Source: Antennarius striatus
Taxonomy: Eukaryota > Chordata > Actinopteri > Lophiiformes > Antennariidae
Assembly (NCBI RefSeq): GCF_040054535.1
Contig: NC_090785.1
Coordinates: forward strand, 11,365,001 to 11,429,000
Direction of reading: 5' to 3'
Length of the DNA stretch: 64,000 nt
The translations under genes and the position numbers were made by a program. Below, piece by piece: positions 12,322 to 25,269 of the stretch (position 1 is the first letter of the stretch; every line of letters begins with the position of its first letter). The notes below the pieces were generated by a model. That model was not told the origin of the DNA, made no database searches, and was given only the letters and a program-made list of their open reading frames with translations.

Positions 12322-14676
12322 CTCCTTAGCAGTACCCCTCCTGTCAGGGAGAACCAGAGTGTTAGCGTTGCTTCCTGGTACAATAGTAGATCCAATACTC
12401 ATTCTGGGTCCAACTAACATGTAGCGTTTGTCTCCAGATCTGTACTGGATGCTGTGACACAGTGTCCCATCATAGTTAGTCTCTTGGAGATATTTAGAAG
12501 TATAGTCTGTGCTGCTTTTTGAACACTGCATTGCAATCAGCACGATGATACTGATGACAAAAAGAAGTGAAACTGAGCCCAGAGTTATCATCAGATAAAG
12601 AGTCACATTATTCTCCTCATCGTCCTTTGCAGAACTTTTCACATCAGAAGCAGCAAAAGCCTCTTTGGGCTCCACAACTCTGACAATCACAGTAGCTGTT
12701 GCTGACAGGGAAACGTTCCCATTGTCTTTCACCAGTATGAGCAGTTTGTGCTCAGCCTCGTCTGTCTCTGTGAATGAGCGAAGGGTTCTGATCTGTCCTG
12801 TATAGCGGTCCAAACCAAACAGACTGTGGTCAGTCACCTCCTGCAGTGAAAACAGCAACCAGCCGTTATATCCTATATCAGCGTCATAGGCTCTGACTTT
12901 AGTCACCAAGTGTCCTGCGTTCACATTGCGGGGAATCTCCTCCACACCTTCAGCAGAACCGTTGGAGCTGACTGGATACAGGATGACTGGAGCGTTGTCG
13001 TTCTGATCCAGAATGAACACGTTCACTGTCACGTTGCTGCTCAGGGACGGAGTTCCACCATCTGTGGCCACAACTTGGAACTGGAACGTCTTCAGGGTCT
13101 CAAAGTCAAAACTTTTTAGACTCAAAATGTTTCCGTTATCACTATTTATATTTAGAAATGAAGTGATTTTACTGTCTTTACTTCCATCTCTGAGGATGTG
13201 ATATGAAATGAGAGCATTATCATTCTCATCACGATCAGAAGCTTTGACAGAAAACACAGAGACTCCTGGATCGTTCCCCTCAGTCACATAGAAAGTATAA
13301 GGACTCAGTGAAAACTCTGGACTGTTGTCATTCACATCTGACACCACAACACTTATTGTCTTTTCAGATGATAATGGAGGCTGACCAGCATCTTTTGCAA
13401 GTATTGTCAGGTCATATTGTGACTGTTTCTCTCTGTCCAGAGGAGATTTAGTGACTAATGAATACATTTTATCCTTTGTGGATGGAGTTAACATAAAGGG
13501 AACATTCTCATCCATCGAACAAATAACTTTTCCATTGAGACCAGAGTCCAGGTCATTTACACTGATGAGGGCAACTGTTGTTCCAGGTCTGGAATCTTCA
13601 GGAATGGAGCTTGAGAATGAGGTAACTTCAATCTCAGGTGCATTGTCATTAATGTCAACTATTTTAATGATCACACTTTTTTGTGTAGCCAGAGGTGGCA
13701 GGCCTTTATCCGACGCTTCTATTTCAATTTCATATTTTTCCTTCTCCTCATAATCAATTGAACTTTTAACAGTGATTTCCCCTGTGGACTGATTGATGTC
13801 AAAAAGCTTTAAAATTCTATTGCTCATGCTATTGCTGAGGGAATACACCACATCTCCGTTTGGTCCGTCGTCTAAATCAATTGCATTAATTTGTATGACT
13901 TTTGTGCCGACAGCAATATTTTCATTTAACATCACAGAATGATCATATTTTGAGAAAATAGGTGCATTATCATTAACATCTAAAACCTTGACTAGAATAT
14001 TCATTTCGCCAGACTTGGCCGGTTTTCCTCCGTCTACTGCGGTCAGCACTAACGAATGTGTTGCTGATGTCTCCCGGTCTAAAGATTTTTGTACTACTAA
14101 AACCGGTATTTTACCATCTTCTCCCTTGTCTTTAACTTCCAGACGGAAGTGCTCGTTAGGACTGAGTTTATACTGCTGAACAGAGAAAGGACCACCGTCG
14201 GGATCTCCTGCAGCTTTCAGTGGAATGCGCACTCCGGGTGGCACAGACTCTGAGATCTCAAGCGTTTTATTTTTCTCTGGAAAACTGGGAGAATGATCAT
14301 TTATATCCATCACTTCTACTTCAATATAATGTACCTCTAATGGGTTTTCTAGAACCGTTTTCAGACTTATTAAACACGTACTGCCTCGTTCACACACGTC
14401 TTCACGGTCAATCTTGCGACTCACGTACAGGATGCCGTCATTCTGATCCACACGGAAACGGGGATCTGCGCCTCCAGAAACAATCCTATACTTCCGATAT
14501 GTCAACGTGCTCTTATCTAATCCCAAATCCTTCGCTATATTTCCCACAACAGTTCCCTCGTTGACTTCCTCAGAGATTGAATATCTTAAATCGGCCGCAG
14601 CCATGCTCCACAAAAGCACAACGCATCCAATCCACCGTCTCCTCGTCCGCTTCACCTCGCATCCTCTTTGTTCCAT
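12322..14676 (-). CDS. pcdh2g: E2: clustered protocadherin variable exon, intermediate lineage
   Basis: This encodes 785 residues with signal peptide, EC1-EC6, membrane helix and short tail, ending at donor GTAAGA. The EC1 CX5C is CERGSTC. EC1-EC3 are diverged from E3-E12 (for example [10 protein letters not shown] at the mature N terminus, and [20 protein letters not shown] in EC3). From the start of EC4 ([19 protein letters not shown]) onward it is almost identical to E3-E12, so the homogenised tract reaches further 5' here than in E1, E13 or E14. It shares two rare variants with the distant E14: KLLILV instead of KLVILV in EC6, and DDEENN before the membrane. It ends TAKE where most exons have TSEE or TAEE. 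The ATG at 14674-14676 has the usual MEQR context. Confidence 0.94.
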
Positions 14677-15507
14677 GATTAAGGCAAAAACACTATTTTC
14701 GATTGCTGATTGGTTTGAAAATGCTGAAGAAAGGCGTTAATCCAACTCATACGGGTATGCAAATAATCACTCTGTATTAAAAATGCTTCAATCATGGGAT
14801 GTTGTTGATGAAGGCAGCAGAAAGCCGTCAATGAATTGAGCGAGTCTGGAACTGAGATGGGTAAAGAGGTGGAACAAAAACGCGTTTGAAACTAGGATTT
14901 TCCTGAGACACTGACACCATGCGATCTCATTGTTCACTACAACATAATCGAGATTCTAAACAACGGTTTCAGAACAGATTTGCAACATGTTTCGTTCCTC
15001 TCTATGGTCCTAAATGTTAAGAGGTGATCATTGGGGGATCAATCTCAATGTTGAATAAACAGACAAGTGAAAATGTTTGGTTCCCTTGAAAGAAAACTAG
15101 ATCCATTATCCCAAAACTATCAGTTACTTATTAATAAATACATTAATAAAATGTGTCAAATGAAATTAGTAATATCAAATGTCTTAAAATTACTTAACAG
15201 ATTCAGGACATAAAAAGTAAAACATGTCAACACCAAAAAGACAATCATACTATCAACTGTAAATTTGCCCAACTGCTGTGACTTCATATGACTTCGGAGA
15301 TGTTGAAAAAATGAGTGAATGACACTGCTGTAATAAGATGCATGGTATAGAGTGTACAAAAAACCTCCGTTAGACTAAAAATATTCAGAGAACTGGCCTA
15401 TATTAAAATACTGCCACAAAAAACACATTGAATCACAGATCACTGACAGTTGAAATTAATAACAATTAAACCAAACAAGTGCATTTAAAAGATAAATCAC
15501 TTGTTAC
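14677..15507. other. Spacer between E2 and E3
   Basis: This is the shortest spacer, about 830 bp. It contains the E2 promoter module and AT-rich sequence. I recognise no repeat or extra gene. Confidence 0.6.
14908..14925 (-). promoter_or_regulatory. CSE/CTCF-like promoter element of E2
   Basis: A perfect copy of acactgacaccatgcgat lies about 232 bp upstream of the E2 ATG. The second box agaggtggaacaaaa is at 14865-14879. Confidence 0.82.
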
Positions 15508-17868
15508 CTCTTCTGATGTCTTCCTCCTGTCAGGTAGAACTAATGTGTTAGCGTTGCTTCCTGGTACAATAGTAGATCCAATACTCATTCTGGGTCCAAC
15601 TAACATGTAGCGTTTGTCTCCAGATCTGTACTGGATGCTGTGACACAGTGTCCCATCATAATTAGTCTCTTGGAGATATTTAGAAGTATAGTCTGTGCTG
15701 CTTTTTGAACACTGCATTGCAATCAGCACGATGATACTGATGACAAAAAGAAGTGAAACTGAGCCCAGAGTTATCATCAGATAAAGAGTCACATTATTCT
15801 CCTCCTCATCCTTTGCAGAACTTTTCACATCAGAAGCAGCAAAAGCCTCTTTGGGCTCCACAATTCTGACAATCACAGTAGCTGTTGCTGACAGGGAAAC
15901 GTTCCCATTGTCTTTCACCAGTATGACCAGTTTGTGCTCAGCCTCGTCTGTCTCTGTGAATGAGCGAAGGGTTCTGATCTGTCCTGTATAGCGGTCCAAA
16001 CCAAACAGACTGTGGTCAGTCACCTCCTGCAGTGAAAACAGCAACCAGCCGTTATATCCTATATCAGCGTCATAGGCTCTGACTTTAGTCACCAAGTGTC
16101 CTGCGTTCACATTGCGGGGAATCTCCTCCACACCTTCAGCAGAACCGTTGGAGCTGACTGGATACAGGATGACTGGAGCGTTGTCGTTCTGATCCAGAAT
16201 GAACACGTTCACTGTCACGTTGCTGCTCAGGGACGGAGTTCCACCATCTGTGGCCACAACTTGGAACTGGAACGTCTTCAGGGTCTCAAAGTCAAAACTT
16301 TTTAGAGCCAAAATGTCTCCGTTATCACTATTTATATTTAGAAATGAAGTTATTTTATTGTCTTTGCTTCCTTCTCTGAGGATGTGATATAAAATGAGAG
16401 CATTATCATTCTCATCACGATCAGAAGCTTTGACAGAAAACACAGAGACTCCTGGATCGTTCCCCTCAGTCACATAGAAAGTATAAGGACTCAGTGAAAA
16501 CTCTGGACTGTTGTCATTCACATCTGACACCACAACACTTATTGTCTTTTCAGATGATAATGGAGGCTGACCAGCATCTTTTGCAAGTATTGTCAGGTCA
16601 TATTGTGACTGTTTCTCTCTGTCCAGAGGAGATTTAGTGACTAATGAATACATTTTATCTTCTAAGGATGGAGTTAACATAAAGGGAACATTCTCATCCA
16701 TAGAACAAATAACTTTTCCATTGAGACCAGAGTCCAGGTCATTTACACTGATGAGGGCAACTGTTGTTCCAGGTCTGGAATCTTCAGGAATGGAGTTTGA
16801 GAATGAGGTCACTTCAATCTCAGGTGCATTATCATTAATGTCAACTATTTTAATTATCACACTTTTTTCTGTTGTCAGAGGAACCGAGCCTTTATCTGAT
16901 GCTTCAATTTCAACTACATACTGGTCGTCCTCCTCATAATCTATTGAACCTTTAACGGTCACTTGTCCTGTGGATGGATTTACATCAAATAGATTTAATA
17001 TGTTTTGATTCATACTGTTACTAAATGAATAAATTACTTCTGCATTCAGTCCATCATCTAAATCAGTTGCATTCACTTGTATGACTGTTGTCCCTACTGG
17101 AACATTTTCATTCAGCAGAACAGAATAAACGTCTTCAGTAAAGACAGGTGCGTTATCATTAACATCTAAAACATTTATTAGAATATTCATATTACCAGAT
17201 TTAGGAGGTTTACCTCCATCCAGTGCGGTCAGCACCAAGGAGTGACTTCCTGCTGATTCCCTGTCTAAAGACTTTTGAACAACTAATATTGGAATTCTAC
17301 CATCTTTGCCTCTATCTTTCACTTCCAAACGAAAATGATCATTCGGACTTAATCTATATTGCTGCACAGAGAAAGAACCACTGTCTGGGTCCCGTGAAGG
17401 TTTCAGCTGAAATCGTGCTCCGGGTAGAACAGACTCCGAAATTTCAAATGTTTTCATTTTTTCCGGGAAAACTGGAGAATGATCGTTAATATCCATCACC
17501 TCCACTCCTACATAATGTACCTCCAGCGGATTTTCAAGCACCGTTTTCAGATTGATTAAACACGTACTGCTTTGCGCACACACCTCTTCTCTGTCAATCT
17601 TCCGACTCACGTAAAGGATGCCGTCGTTTTGGTTCACATGAAACAGCGGATCCGCAGAGGCAGAAACAATCCGATACTTCCTGGCCTTCAGGGTGTTTTT
17701 ATCAATTCCAAGATCTTTTGCGATATTCCCAACAACAGTTCCTTCATTAACTTCCTCAGAGAGTGAATATCTGATTTGCGCAGAGACAACGCTCCACAAA
17801 AGAACCGCAACAACGCAGCCAAACAGGAATCCACGCGTCGCTCGTCTGTCGCGTTTTCTTTGTTCCAT
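15508..17868 (-). CDS. pcdh2g: E3: clustered protocadherin variable exon (expanded group)
   Basis: This encodes 787 residues in the standard architecture. The start is the ATG at 17866-17868 ([13 protein letters not shown]). The frame extends six codons further, but only to a GTG. EC1 has CAQSSTC. EC2 carries the KMKTFEI and DRGKDGRIP cassettes, and EC3 carries [11 protein letters not shown] with [10 protein letters not shown]. Signal peptide and first residues match E5, E7, E11 and E12, yet the promoter sequence beyond about 35 bp is different, so exon start and promoter have separate histories. Private changes include SFSNSIPE in EC4 and TVIVRIVEP in EC6. The tail ends RRKTSEE before donor GTAACA, a slightly weaker donor than GTAAGA. 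Confidence 0.94.
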
Positions 17869-18112
17869 GGTCACACCCGATACCACCAGTTATCAGTCAC
17901 ACGATAAAGAACAATTTCAAAATGGTTAAACCATGCGCTCCACGTTAAAAAAAAAAAAGCTATCCCCCCTCTCTTCCTACGATAGACATGAGTGGATTAT
18001 TTCCAGAGGTAGCAGTGAGACCAGAAATGACTGAACGATCATCGAACTGAGCAGCTCTAAAGAGGTGGAACCAAATCTTTTTCACAACAACGACATGCAA
18101 GGGTCTTTCATA

Positions 18113-18130
18113 ACACTGACACCATGCGAT
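18113..18130 (-). promoter_or_regulatory. CSE/CTCF-like promoter element of E3
   Basis: A perfect copy of acactgacaccatgcgat lies about 245 bp upstream of the E3 ATG. The box agaggtggaaccaaa is at 18061-18075. Confidence 0.82.
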
Positions 18131-18712
18131 GTGTTTTAAATCTGCAGAAAAAGATCAGTCAGGGAGTCTGCGAGTTGCAGATTGTCTTTTTTTTATATAC
18201 ATATATTAACATATTTTTCAATGTAGAAACAGTACCGGAGTGAATAGGAAAAGTCATCTGTTCATTATGATTTACATGTACGGTGGAGAAAAGTCTTGAG
18301 GATTACCACACTGAAATCAATTCACTGTGGTTGAAGGCGGACTGTTAATTCATAACGAAGGCGATCAGAACCATGGACAACGACCCCATCGTCTTCGCCT
18401 TGATCAAGTTACGAATTTCATTGTAAGAATCTGAATAATGTGTGAATGTTCAGCTTTCTTCATGATGTCATAGCTTGTATGCATTTCTCATTTTCTAAAG
18501 CCAAGTGCAGTGAAAATATAGACAGTGTTTGTTGATAGGAAGAAAACGTAACTAAAAATAATCTGTCCCTGCAAAAGAGGAATAATTGTTGTACCCACCT
18601 ACATAATTACAAGAAAGCAAAGGAGTGCAACAGTTATGCAATCAAATGAAACAAAACGCTGGAAGAAAATGAAAAGAAACTGAAAAATTGTTTTATAAAT
18701 GTACTGTAACTT

Positions 18713-18916
18713 GGTAGAAGGTATGCTGAGGTATGCTGAGTTTTGAACTGCCAGGCAGGAGGCCTAGAGGAAGACCAAAGAGGAGGTTTATGGATGTAAT
18801 GAGGGAAGACATGAAGGTAGTTGGTGTGAGAGAAGAGGATTCAAAGGACAGGGCTAGATGGAGGAAATTGATTCGCTGTGGCGACCCCTGAAGGGAAAAG
18901 CCGAAAGGAAAAGAAG
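18713..18916 (+). mobile_element. 5'-truncated non-LTR retrotransposon (LINE) 3' end
   Basis: The + strand encodes the C-terminal end of a LINE reverse transcriptase protein: RPRGRPKRRFMDVMREDMKV, then RWRKLIRCGDP and a stop, followed by an A/G-rich tail. The insert is flanked by a perfect 16 bp direct repeat, aaatgtactgtaactt, at 18697-18712 and 18917-18932, which reads as a target-site duplication. Only about 200 bp of the element is present, so it arrived truncated and has no activity. The family is not certain; the C-terminal motif is widespread in fish and invertebrate LINEs. Confidence 0.8.
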
Positions 18917-19335
18917 AAATGTACTGTAACTTTACCAAGGTCTAACTGAACTTAATTAAGGGCTTCTAACAAAAAAAGACAATGAAAAGGTGAAAAATAA
19001 TCAGAGAACATTTTTTTTAAAGCATAGCATTACAACCACATATTTTAAAGAACAGTTTGCAGCATTAGTATTAAAAATTGAATCACTATTTTTGTTTTAA
19101 ATTATCAGAAGTACTTGATACTCAATGTCCCAAAATAGGATTTTATGAACTAAAACATCAAAGCGAGATAACTTTTCCAAAAGAATGTATTATAATATGA
19201 ATTGAAAGTGAGTTAAAGTTGAAATTTTTTCAATTATTTTCAAATTGGACATCTTTTACTAGTATATTGGCCATGACAATGTAAGTTTATCTACAATAAA
19301 CTAGTTGCTTCTCATTATGTTTCATGAAGCCTTAC

Positions 19336-21693
19336 CTCTGATGTCTTCCTCCTGTCAGGGAGCACCAGAGTGTTAGCGTTGCTTCCTGGTACAATAGTAG
19401 ATCCAATACTCATTCTGGGTCCAACTAACATGTAGCGTTTGTCTCCAGATCTGTACTGGATGCTGTGACACAGTGTCCCATCATAATTAGTCTCTTGGAG
19501 ATATTTAGAAGTATAGTCTGTGCTGCTTTTTGAACACTGCATTGCAATCAGCACGATGATACTGATGACAAAAAGAAGTGAAACTGAGCCCAGAGTTATC
19601 ATCAGATAAAGAGTCACATTATTCTCCTCCTCATCCTTTGCAGAACTTTTCACATCAGAAGCAGCAAAAGCCTCTTTGGGCTCCACAACTCTGACAATCA
19701 CAGTAGCTGTTGCTGACAGGGAAACGTTCCCATTGTCTTTCACCAGTATGACCAGTTTGTGCTCAGCCTCGTCTGTCTCTGTGAATGAGCGAAGGGTTCT
19801 GATCTGTCCTGTGTAGCGGTCCAAACCAAACAGACTGTGGTCAGTCACCTCCTGCAGTGAAAACAGCAACCAGCCGTTATATCCTATATCAGCGTCATAG
19901 GCTCTGACTTTAGTCACCAAGTGTCCTGCGTTCACATTGCGGGGAATCTCCTCCACACCTTCAGCAGAACCGTTGGAGCTGACTGGATACAGGATGACTG
20001 GAGCGTTGTCGTTCTGATCCAGAATGAACACGTTCACTGTCACGTTGCTGCTCAGGGACGGAGTTCCACCATCTGTGGCCACAACTTGGAACTGGAACGT
20101 CTTCAGGGTCTCAAAGTCAAAACTTTTTAGAGCCAAAATTTCTCCATTTTCACTATTTATATTTAGAAATGAAGTGATTTTACTGTCTTTGCTTCCATCT
20201 CTGAGGATGTGATATGAAATGAGAGCATTATCATTCTCATCACGATCAGAAGCTTTGACAGAAAACACAGAGACTCCTGCATCGTTCCCCTCAGTCACAT
20301 AGAAAGTATAAGGACTCAGTGAAAACTCTGGACTGTTGTCATTCACATCTGACACCACAACACTTATTGTCTTTTCAGATGATAATGGAGGCTGACCAGC
20401 ATCTTTTGCAAGTATTGTCAGGTCATATTGTGACTGTTTCTCTCTGTCCAGAGGAGATTTAGTGACTAATGAATACATTTTATCCTTTGTGGATGGAGTT
20501 AACATAAAGGGAACATTTTCATCCATAGAACAAATAACTTTTCCATTGAGACCAGAGTCCAGGTCATTTACACTGATGAGGGCAACTGTTGTTCCAGGTC
20601 TGGAATCTTCAGGAATGGAGCTTGAGAATGAGGTCACTTCAATCTCAGGTGCATTATCATTAATGTCAACTATTTTAATTATCACACTTTTCTCAGTTGT
20701 CAGAGGAGCAAAGCCTTTATCTGATGCTTCAATTTCAATTACATACTGGTCCTCCTCCTCATAATCTATTGAACTTTTAATGGTCACTTGTCCTGTGGAT
20801 GGATTTACATTAAATAGGTTTAACACATTTTGATTCATACTGTTACTAAATGAATAGATTACTTCTCCATTCAGTCCATCATCTAAATCAGTTGCATTCA
20901 CTTGTATAACTGTTGTCCCTACTGGAACATTTTCATTCAGCATAACAGAATATACGTCTTCAGTAAAGACAGGTGCGTTATCATTAACATCTAAAACATT
21001 TATTAGAATATTCATGTTACCAGATTTAGGAGGTTTACCTCCATCCTGTGCGGTCAGCACCAAGGAGTGACTTCCTGCTGCTTCCCTGTCTAAAGACTTT
21101 TGAACAACTAATATTGGAATTTTACCATCTTTGCCTCTATCTTTCACTTCCAAACGGAAATGATCATTCAGGCTTAATCTATATTTCTGCACAGAGAAAG
21201 AACCACTGTCTGGGTCCCGTGAAGGTTTCAGCTGAAATCGTGCTCCGGGTAGAACAGACTCGGAAACATCCAGCTTTTTTTCTTCTTCTGCGAAAACTGG
21301 AGAATGATCGTTAATATCCATCACCTCTACTTCTACATAATGTACCTCCAGCGGATTTTCAAGCACCGTTTTCAGATTGATTAAACACGTACTGCTTTGC
21401 GCACACACCTCTTCTCTGTCAATCTTCCGACTCACGTAAAGGATGCCGTCGTTTTGGTTCACATGAAACAGCGGATCCGCAGAGGGAGAAACAATCCGAT
21501 ACTTCCTGGCCTTCAGGGTGTTTTTATCAATTCCAAGATCTTTTGCGATATTCCCAATAACAGTTCCTTCATTAACTTCCTCAGAGAGTGAATATCTGAT
21601 TTCCGCAGAGACAACGCTCCACAAAAGAACCGCAACAACGCAGCCAAACAGGAATCCACGCGTCGCTCGCGGATAACATCTCCTTTGTTCCAT
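19336..21693 (-). CDS. pcdh2g: E4: clustered protocadherin variable exon (expanded group)
   Basis: This encodes 786 residues. The signal peptide is [13 protein letters not shown] followed by a hydrophobic core ending VVSAE, shared only with E10, as is the 5' flank (spacer type A). EC2 has AEEEKKLDV and DRGKDGKIP, and EC3 has [21 protein letters not shown] and DKGFAPL; the last is shared with E10. Private changes include VIGNIAKD in EC1, RLSLNDHF (P to L) in EC2 and GNDAGVSV in EC5. The tail ends RRKTSE, one glutamate short, before donor GTAAGG. The KTSE ending links it to neighbouring E3 (KTSEE). Confidence 0.94.
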
Positions 21694-21942
21694 GGTTAAA
21701 ACAGAATCACTTACTATTCCTAACGCGAGTAAAGTATAGATGATATAAAAACATTAATCCAACAATATCCTTGAAAGAAAAAACGTACTATTTTCCTACA
21801 TTGTCTTTTTTATGGAAAACAATGTATTCTCTATGGCAAGGCAGCAAAAATGGCAGAGTAGATATCGAAGCGAGGTTTTTTTTCAAGAGGTGGAACCAAA
21901 ATGCAGTGACGACGAAATAATTTGCTACTGACTTTTTACATT

Positions 21943-21960
21943 ACACTGACACCAAGCGAC
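21943..21960 (-). promoter_or_regulatory. CSE/CTCF-like promoter element of E4
   Basis: acactgacaccaagcgac lies about 250 bp upstream of the ATG. This is the variant with AAGCGAC (GTCGCTT on the coding strand) shared with E8 and E10. The second box is at 21886-21900. Confidence 0.8.
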
Positions 21961-22636
21961 AAAACGCCTCGGCGATGAAGACCAGTTCGTTCTCAGAGTG
22001 TGTATCATAAATACAGTGGTATATATATTTTTATTTTCAGAATCGCTGAAAAAAAATAGTGGGGACAGACGAGGTGAGTAAAGTGCTCATTCAACAGCCA
22101 CAGATGTGCTTCAATAAAACCTCGGAAGACAATACCTTTTAAAATGTTCAGAAGATGAAGGTTGTCAATATTTTGTAATTGATAAAATGGGTTTAAATAT
22201 TAAGTTGGTAAGATTGCATCATTCTCTGGTTTTATCTGTGTTTCAATATATTAGTCACGTTTAAAAATGGGATCTAAACAAGTTCAGCACCACGGACATC
22301 CACTCCCAGGACAAACACATATTTGACAACATCATCCAGTCATTGGGCCAGGTGTGTGATGAAGACGAGTTACCGTCCAAGAACCTCCCAAAAAGTTGTT
22401 TTTTTTTTTTTTTTTTTTGTTTTTTTTATCAGCCACAAAAGTCTTTCTTAAAATATAACACCAAAAAATGTACGATTTTCCCATGTTCAAAAAACAACAT
22501 ACATCACACACTGAAGATGCGAAGATCACTTAAATTTCAAGATATACTAACCTTGACTAAGCCTGAGAGGGGCCAGACTTTCTACAATCCATATATAGTA
22601 AACTGGAGGGTGCACACGTGCGCAAAAGGGCACACA

Positions 22637-22750
<114 letters not shown>

Positions 22751-22908
22751 TTGGCCACCCTCCAGTCCCCAAGAAAAGTCATATAAACTGAGCTATTGCC
22801 ACCCTATGAAAAACTGGATAGGGAAATTCCTGATATTAATTTTACAAATGAAAACGTTGCTCATATTTTAAGGGAAAATATCAAAACAGTTGTTTTCGTG
22901 TGTCTTAC

Positions 22909-25269
22909 CTCCCCAGAAGTACCCCTCCTGTCAGGGAGCACCAGAGTGTTAGCGTTGCTTCCTGGTACAATAGTAGATCCAATACTCATTCTGGGTCCAA
23001 CTAACATGTAGCGTTTGTCTCCAGATCTGTACTGGATGCTGTGACACAGTGTCCCATCATAATTAGTCTCTTGGAGATATTTAGAAGTATAGTCTGTGCT
23101 GCTTTTTGAACACTGCATTGCAATCAGCACGATGATACTGATGACAAAAAGAAGTGAAACTGAGCCCAGAGTTATCATCAGATAAAGAGTCACATTATTC
23201 TCCTCCTCATCCTTTGCAGAACTTTTCACATCAGAAGCAGCAAAAGCCTCTTTGGGCTCCACAACTCTGACAATCACAGTAGCTGTTGCTGACAGGGAAA
23301 CGTTCCCATTGTCTTTCACCAGTATGACCAGTTTGTGCTCAGCCTCGTCTGTCTCTGTGAATGAGCGAAGGGTTCTGATCTGTCCTGTATAGCGGTCCAA
23401 ACCAAACAGACTGTGGTCTGTCACCTCCTGCAGTGAAAACAGCAACCAGCCGTTATATCCTATATCAGCGTCATAGGCTCTGACTTTAGTCACCAAGTGT
23501 CCTGCGTTCACATTGCGGGGAATCTCCTCCACACCTTCAGCAGAACCGTTGGAGCTGACTGGATACAGGATGACTGGAGCGTTGTCGTTCTGATCCAGAA
23601 TGAACACGTTCACTGTCACGTTGCTGCTCAGGGACGGAGTTCCACCATCTGTGGCCACAACTTGGAACTGGAACGTCTTCAGGGTCTCAAAGTCAAAACT
23701 TTTTAGAGCCAAAATTTCTCCACTGTCACTATTTATATTTAGAAATGATGCTAATTTGTTAACTTCACTTGCCTGTCGGAAAATCTGATATGAAATGAGA
23801 GCATTATCATTCTCATCACGATCAGAAGCTTTAACAGAAAACACAGAGACTCCTGGATCGTTCCCCTCAGTCACATAGAAAGTATAAGGACTCAGGGAAA
23901 ACTCTGGACTGTTGTCATTCACATCTGACACCACAACACTTATTGTCTTTTCAGATGATAATGGAGGCTGACCAGCATCTTTTGCAAGTATTGTCAGGTC
24001 ATATTGTGACTGTTTCTCTCTGTCCAGAGGAGATTTAGTGACTAATGAATACATTTTGTCTTCTAAGGATGGAGTTAACATAAAGGGAACATTCTCATCC
24101 ATCGAACAAATAACTTTTCCATTGAGACCAGAGTCCAGGTCATTTACACTGATGAGGGCAACTGTTGTTCCAGGTCTGGAATCTTCAGGAATGGAGCTTG
24201 AGAATGAGGTCACCTCAATCTCAGGTGCATTATCATTAATGTCAACTATTTTAATTATCACACTTTTCTCTGTTGTCAGAGGAACCGAGCCTTTATCTGA
24301 TGCTTCAATTTCAATTTCATATACATCTTTGTCCTCATAATCTATTGAACCTTTAACAACTATCAAACCTGATAATGGATTTACATCAAATAGATTTAAT
24401 ATGTTCTGATTCATACTGTTACTAAATGAATAGATTACTTCTCCATTCATTCCATCATCTAAATCAGTTGCATTCACTTGTATGACTGTTGTCCCAACTG
24501 GAGCATTTTCATTCAGCATAACAGAATAAACGTCCTCAGTAAAGACAGGTGCATTATCATTAACATCTAAAACATTTATTAGAATATTCATGTTACCAGA
24601 TTTAGGAGGTTTACCTCCATCCAGTGCGGTCAGCACTAAGGAGTGACTTCCTGCTGCTTCCCTGTCTAAAGACTTTTGAACAACCAATATTGGAATTTTA
24701 CCATCATTTCTTTTTTCCTTAACTTCCAAACGGAAATGATCATTCGGGCTCAATCTATATTTCTGCACAGAGAAAGAACCACTGTCTGGGTCCCGTGAAG
24801 GTTTCAGCTGAAATCGTGCTCCGGGTAGAACAGACTCGGAAATATCCAGCTTTTTTTCTTCTTCCGGGAACGATGGAGAGTGATCGTTAATATCCATCAC
24901 TTCAACTCCTACATAATGTACCTCCAGTGGATTTTCAAGCACCGTTTTCAGATTGATTAAACACGTACTGCTTTGCGCACACACCTCTTCTCTGTCAATC
25001 CTCCGACTCACGTAAAGGATGCCGTCGTTTTGGTTCACATGAAACAGCGGATCCGCAGAGGCAGAAACAATCCGATACTTCCTGGCCTTCAGGGTGTTTT
25101 TATCTATTCCAAGATCTTTTGCGATATTTCCAACAACAGTTCCTTCATTAACTTCCTCAGAGAGTGAATATCTGATTTGCGCAGAGACAACGCTCCACAA
25201 AAGAACCGCAACAACGCAGCCAAACAGGAATCCACGCGTCGCTCGTCTGTCGCGTTTTCTTTGTTCCAT
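22909..25269 (-). CDS. pcdh2g: E5: clustered protocadherin variable exon (expanded group)
   Basis: This encodes 787 residues from the ATG at 25267-25269. Both flanks match E11 (spacer A downstream, spacer B upstream), so E5 and E11 are copies of one duplicated block. Their coding cassettes disagree: E5 has EEEKKLDI and [10 protein letters not shown] in EC2, [11 protein letters not shown] with [10 protein letters not shown] in EC3, and [12 protein letters not shown] in EC5, which ally it to E9. EC1 shows SRRIDREEV, as in E10. The tail ends RRGTSGE before donor GTAAGA. The linkers and the CX5C are intact, and nothing suggests loss of function. Confidence 0.94.

Larger units (their letters stand above)
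17869..19335. other. Spacer between E3 and E4
   Basis: This holds the E3 promoter module and one LINE end fragment (18713-18916). The rest is AT-rich and unlike spacer types A-D except for the shared promoter motifs. Confidence 0.6.
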
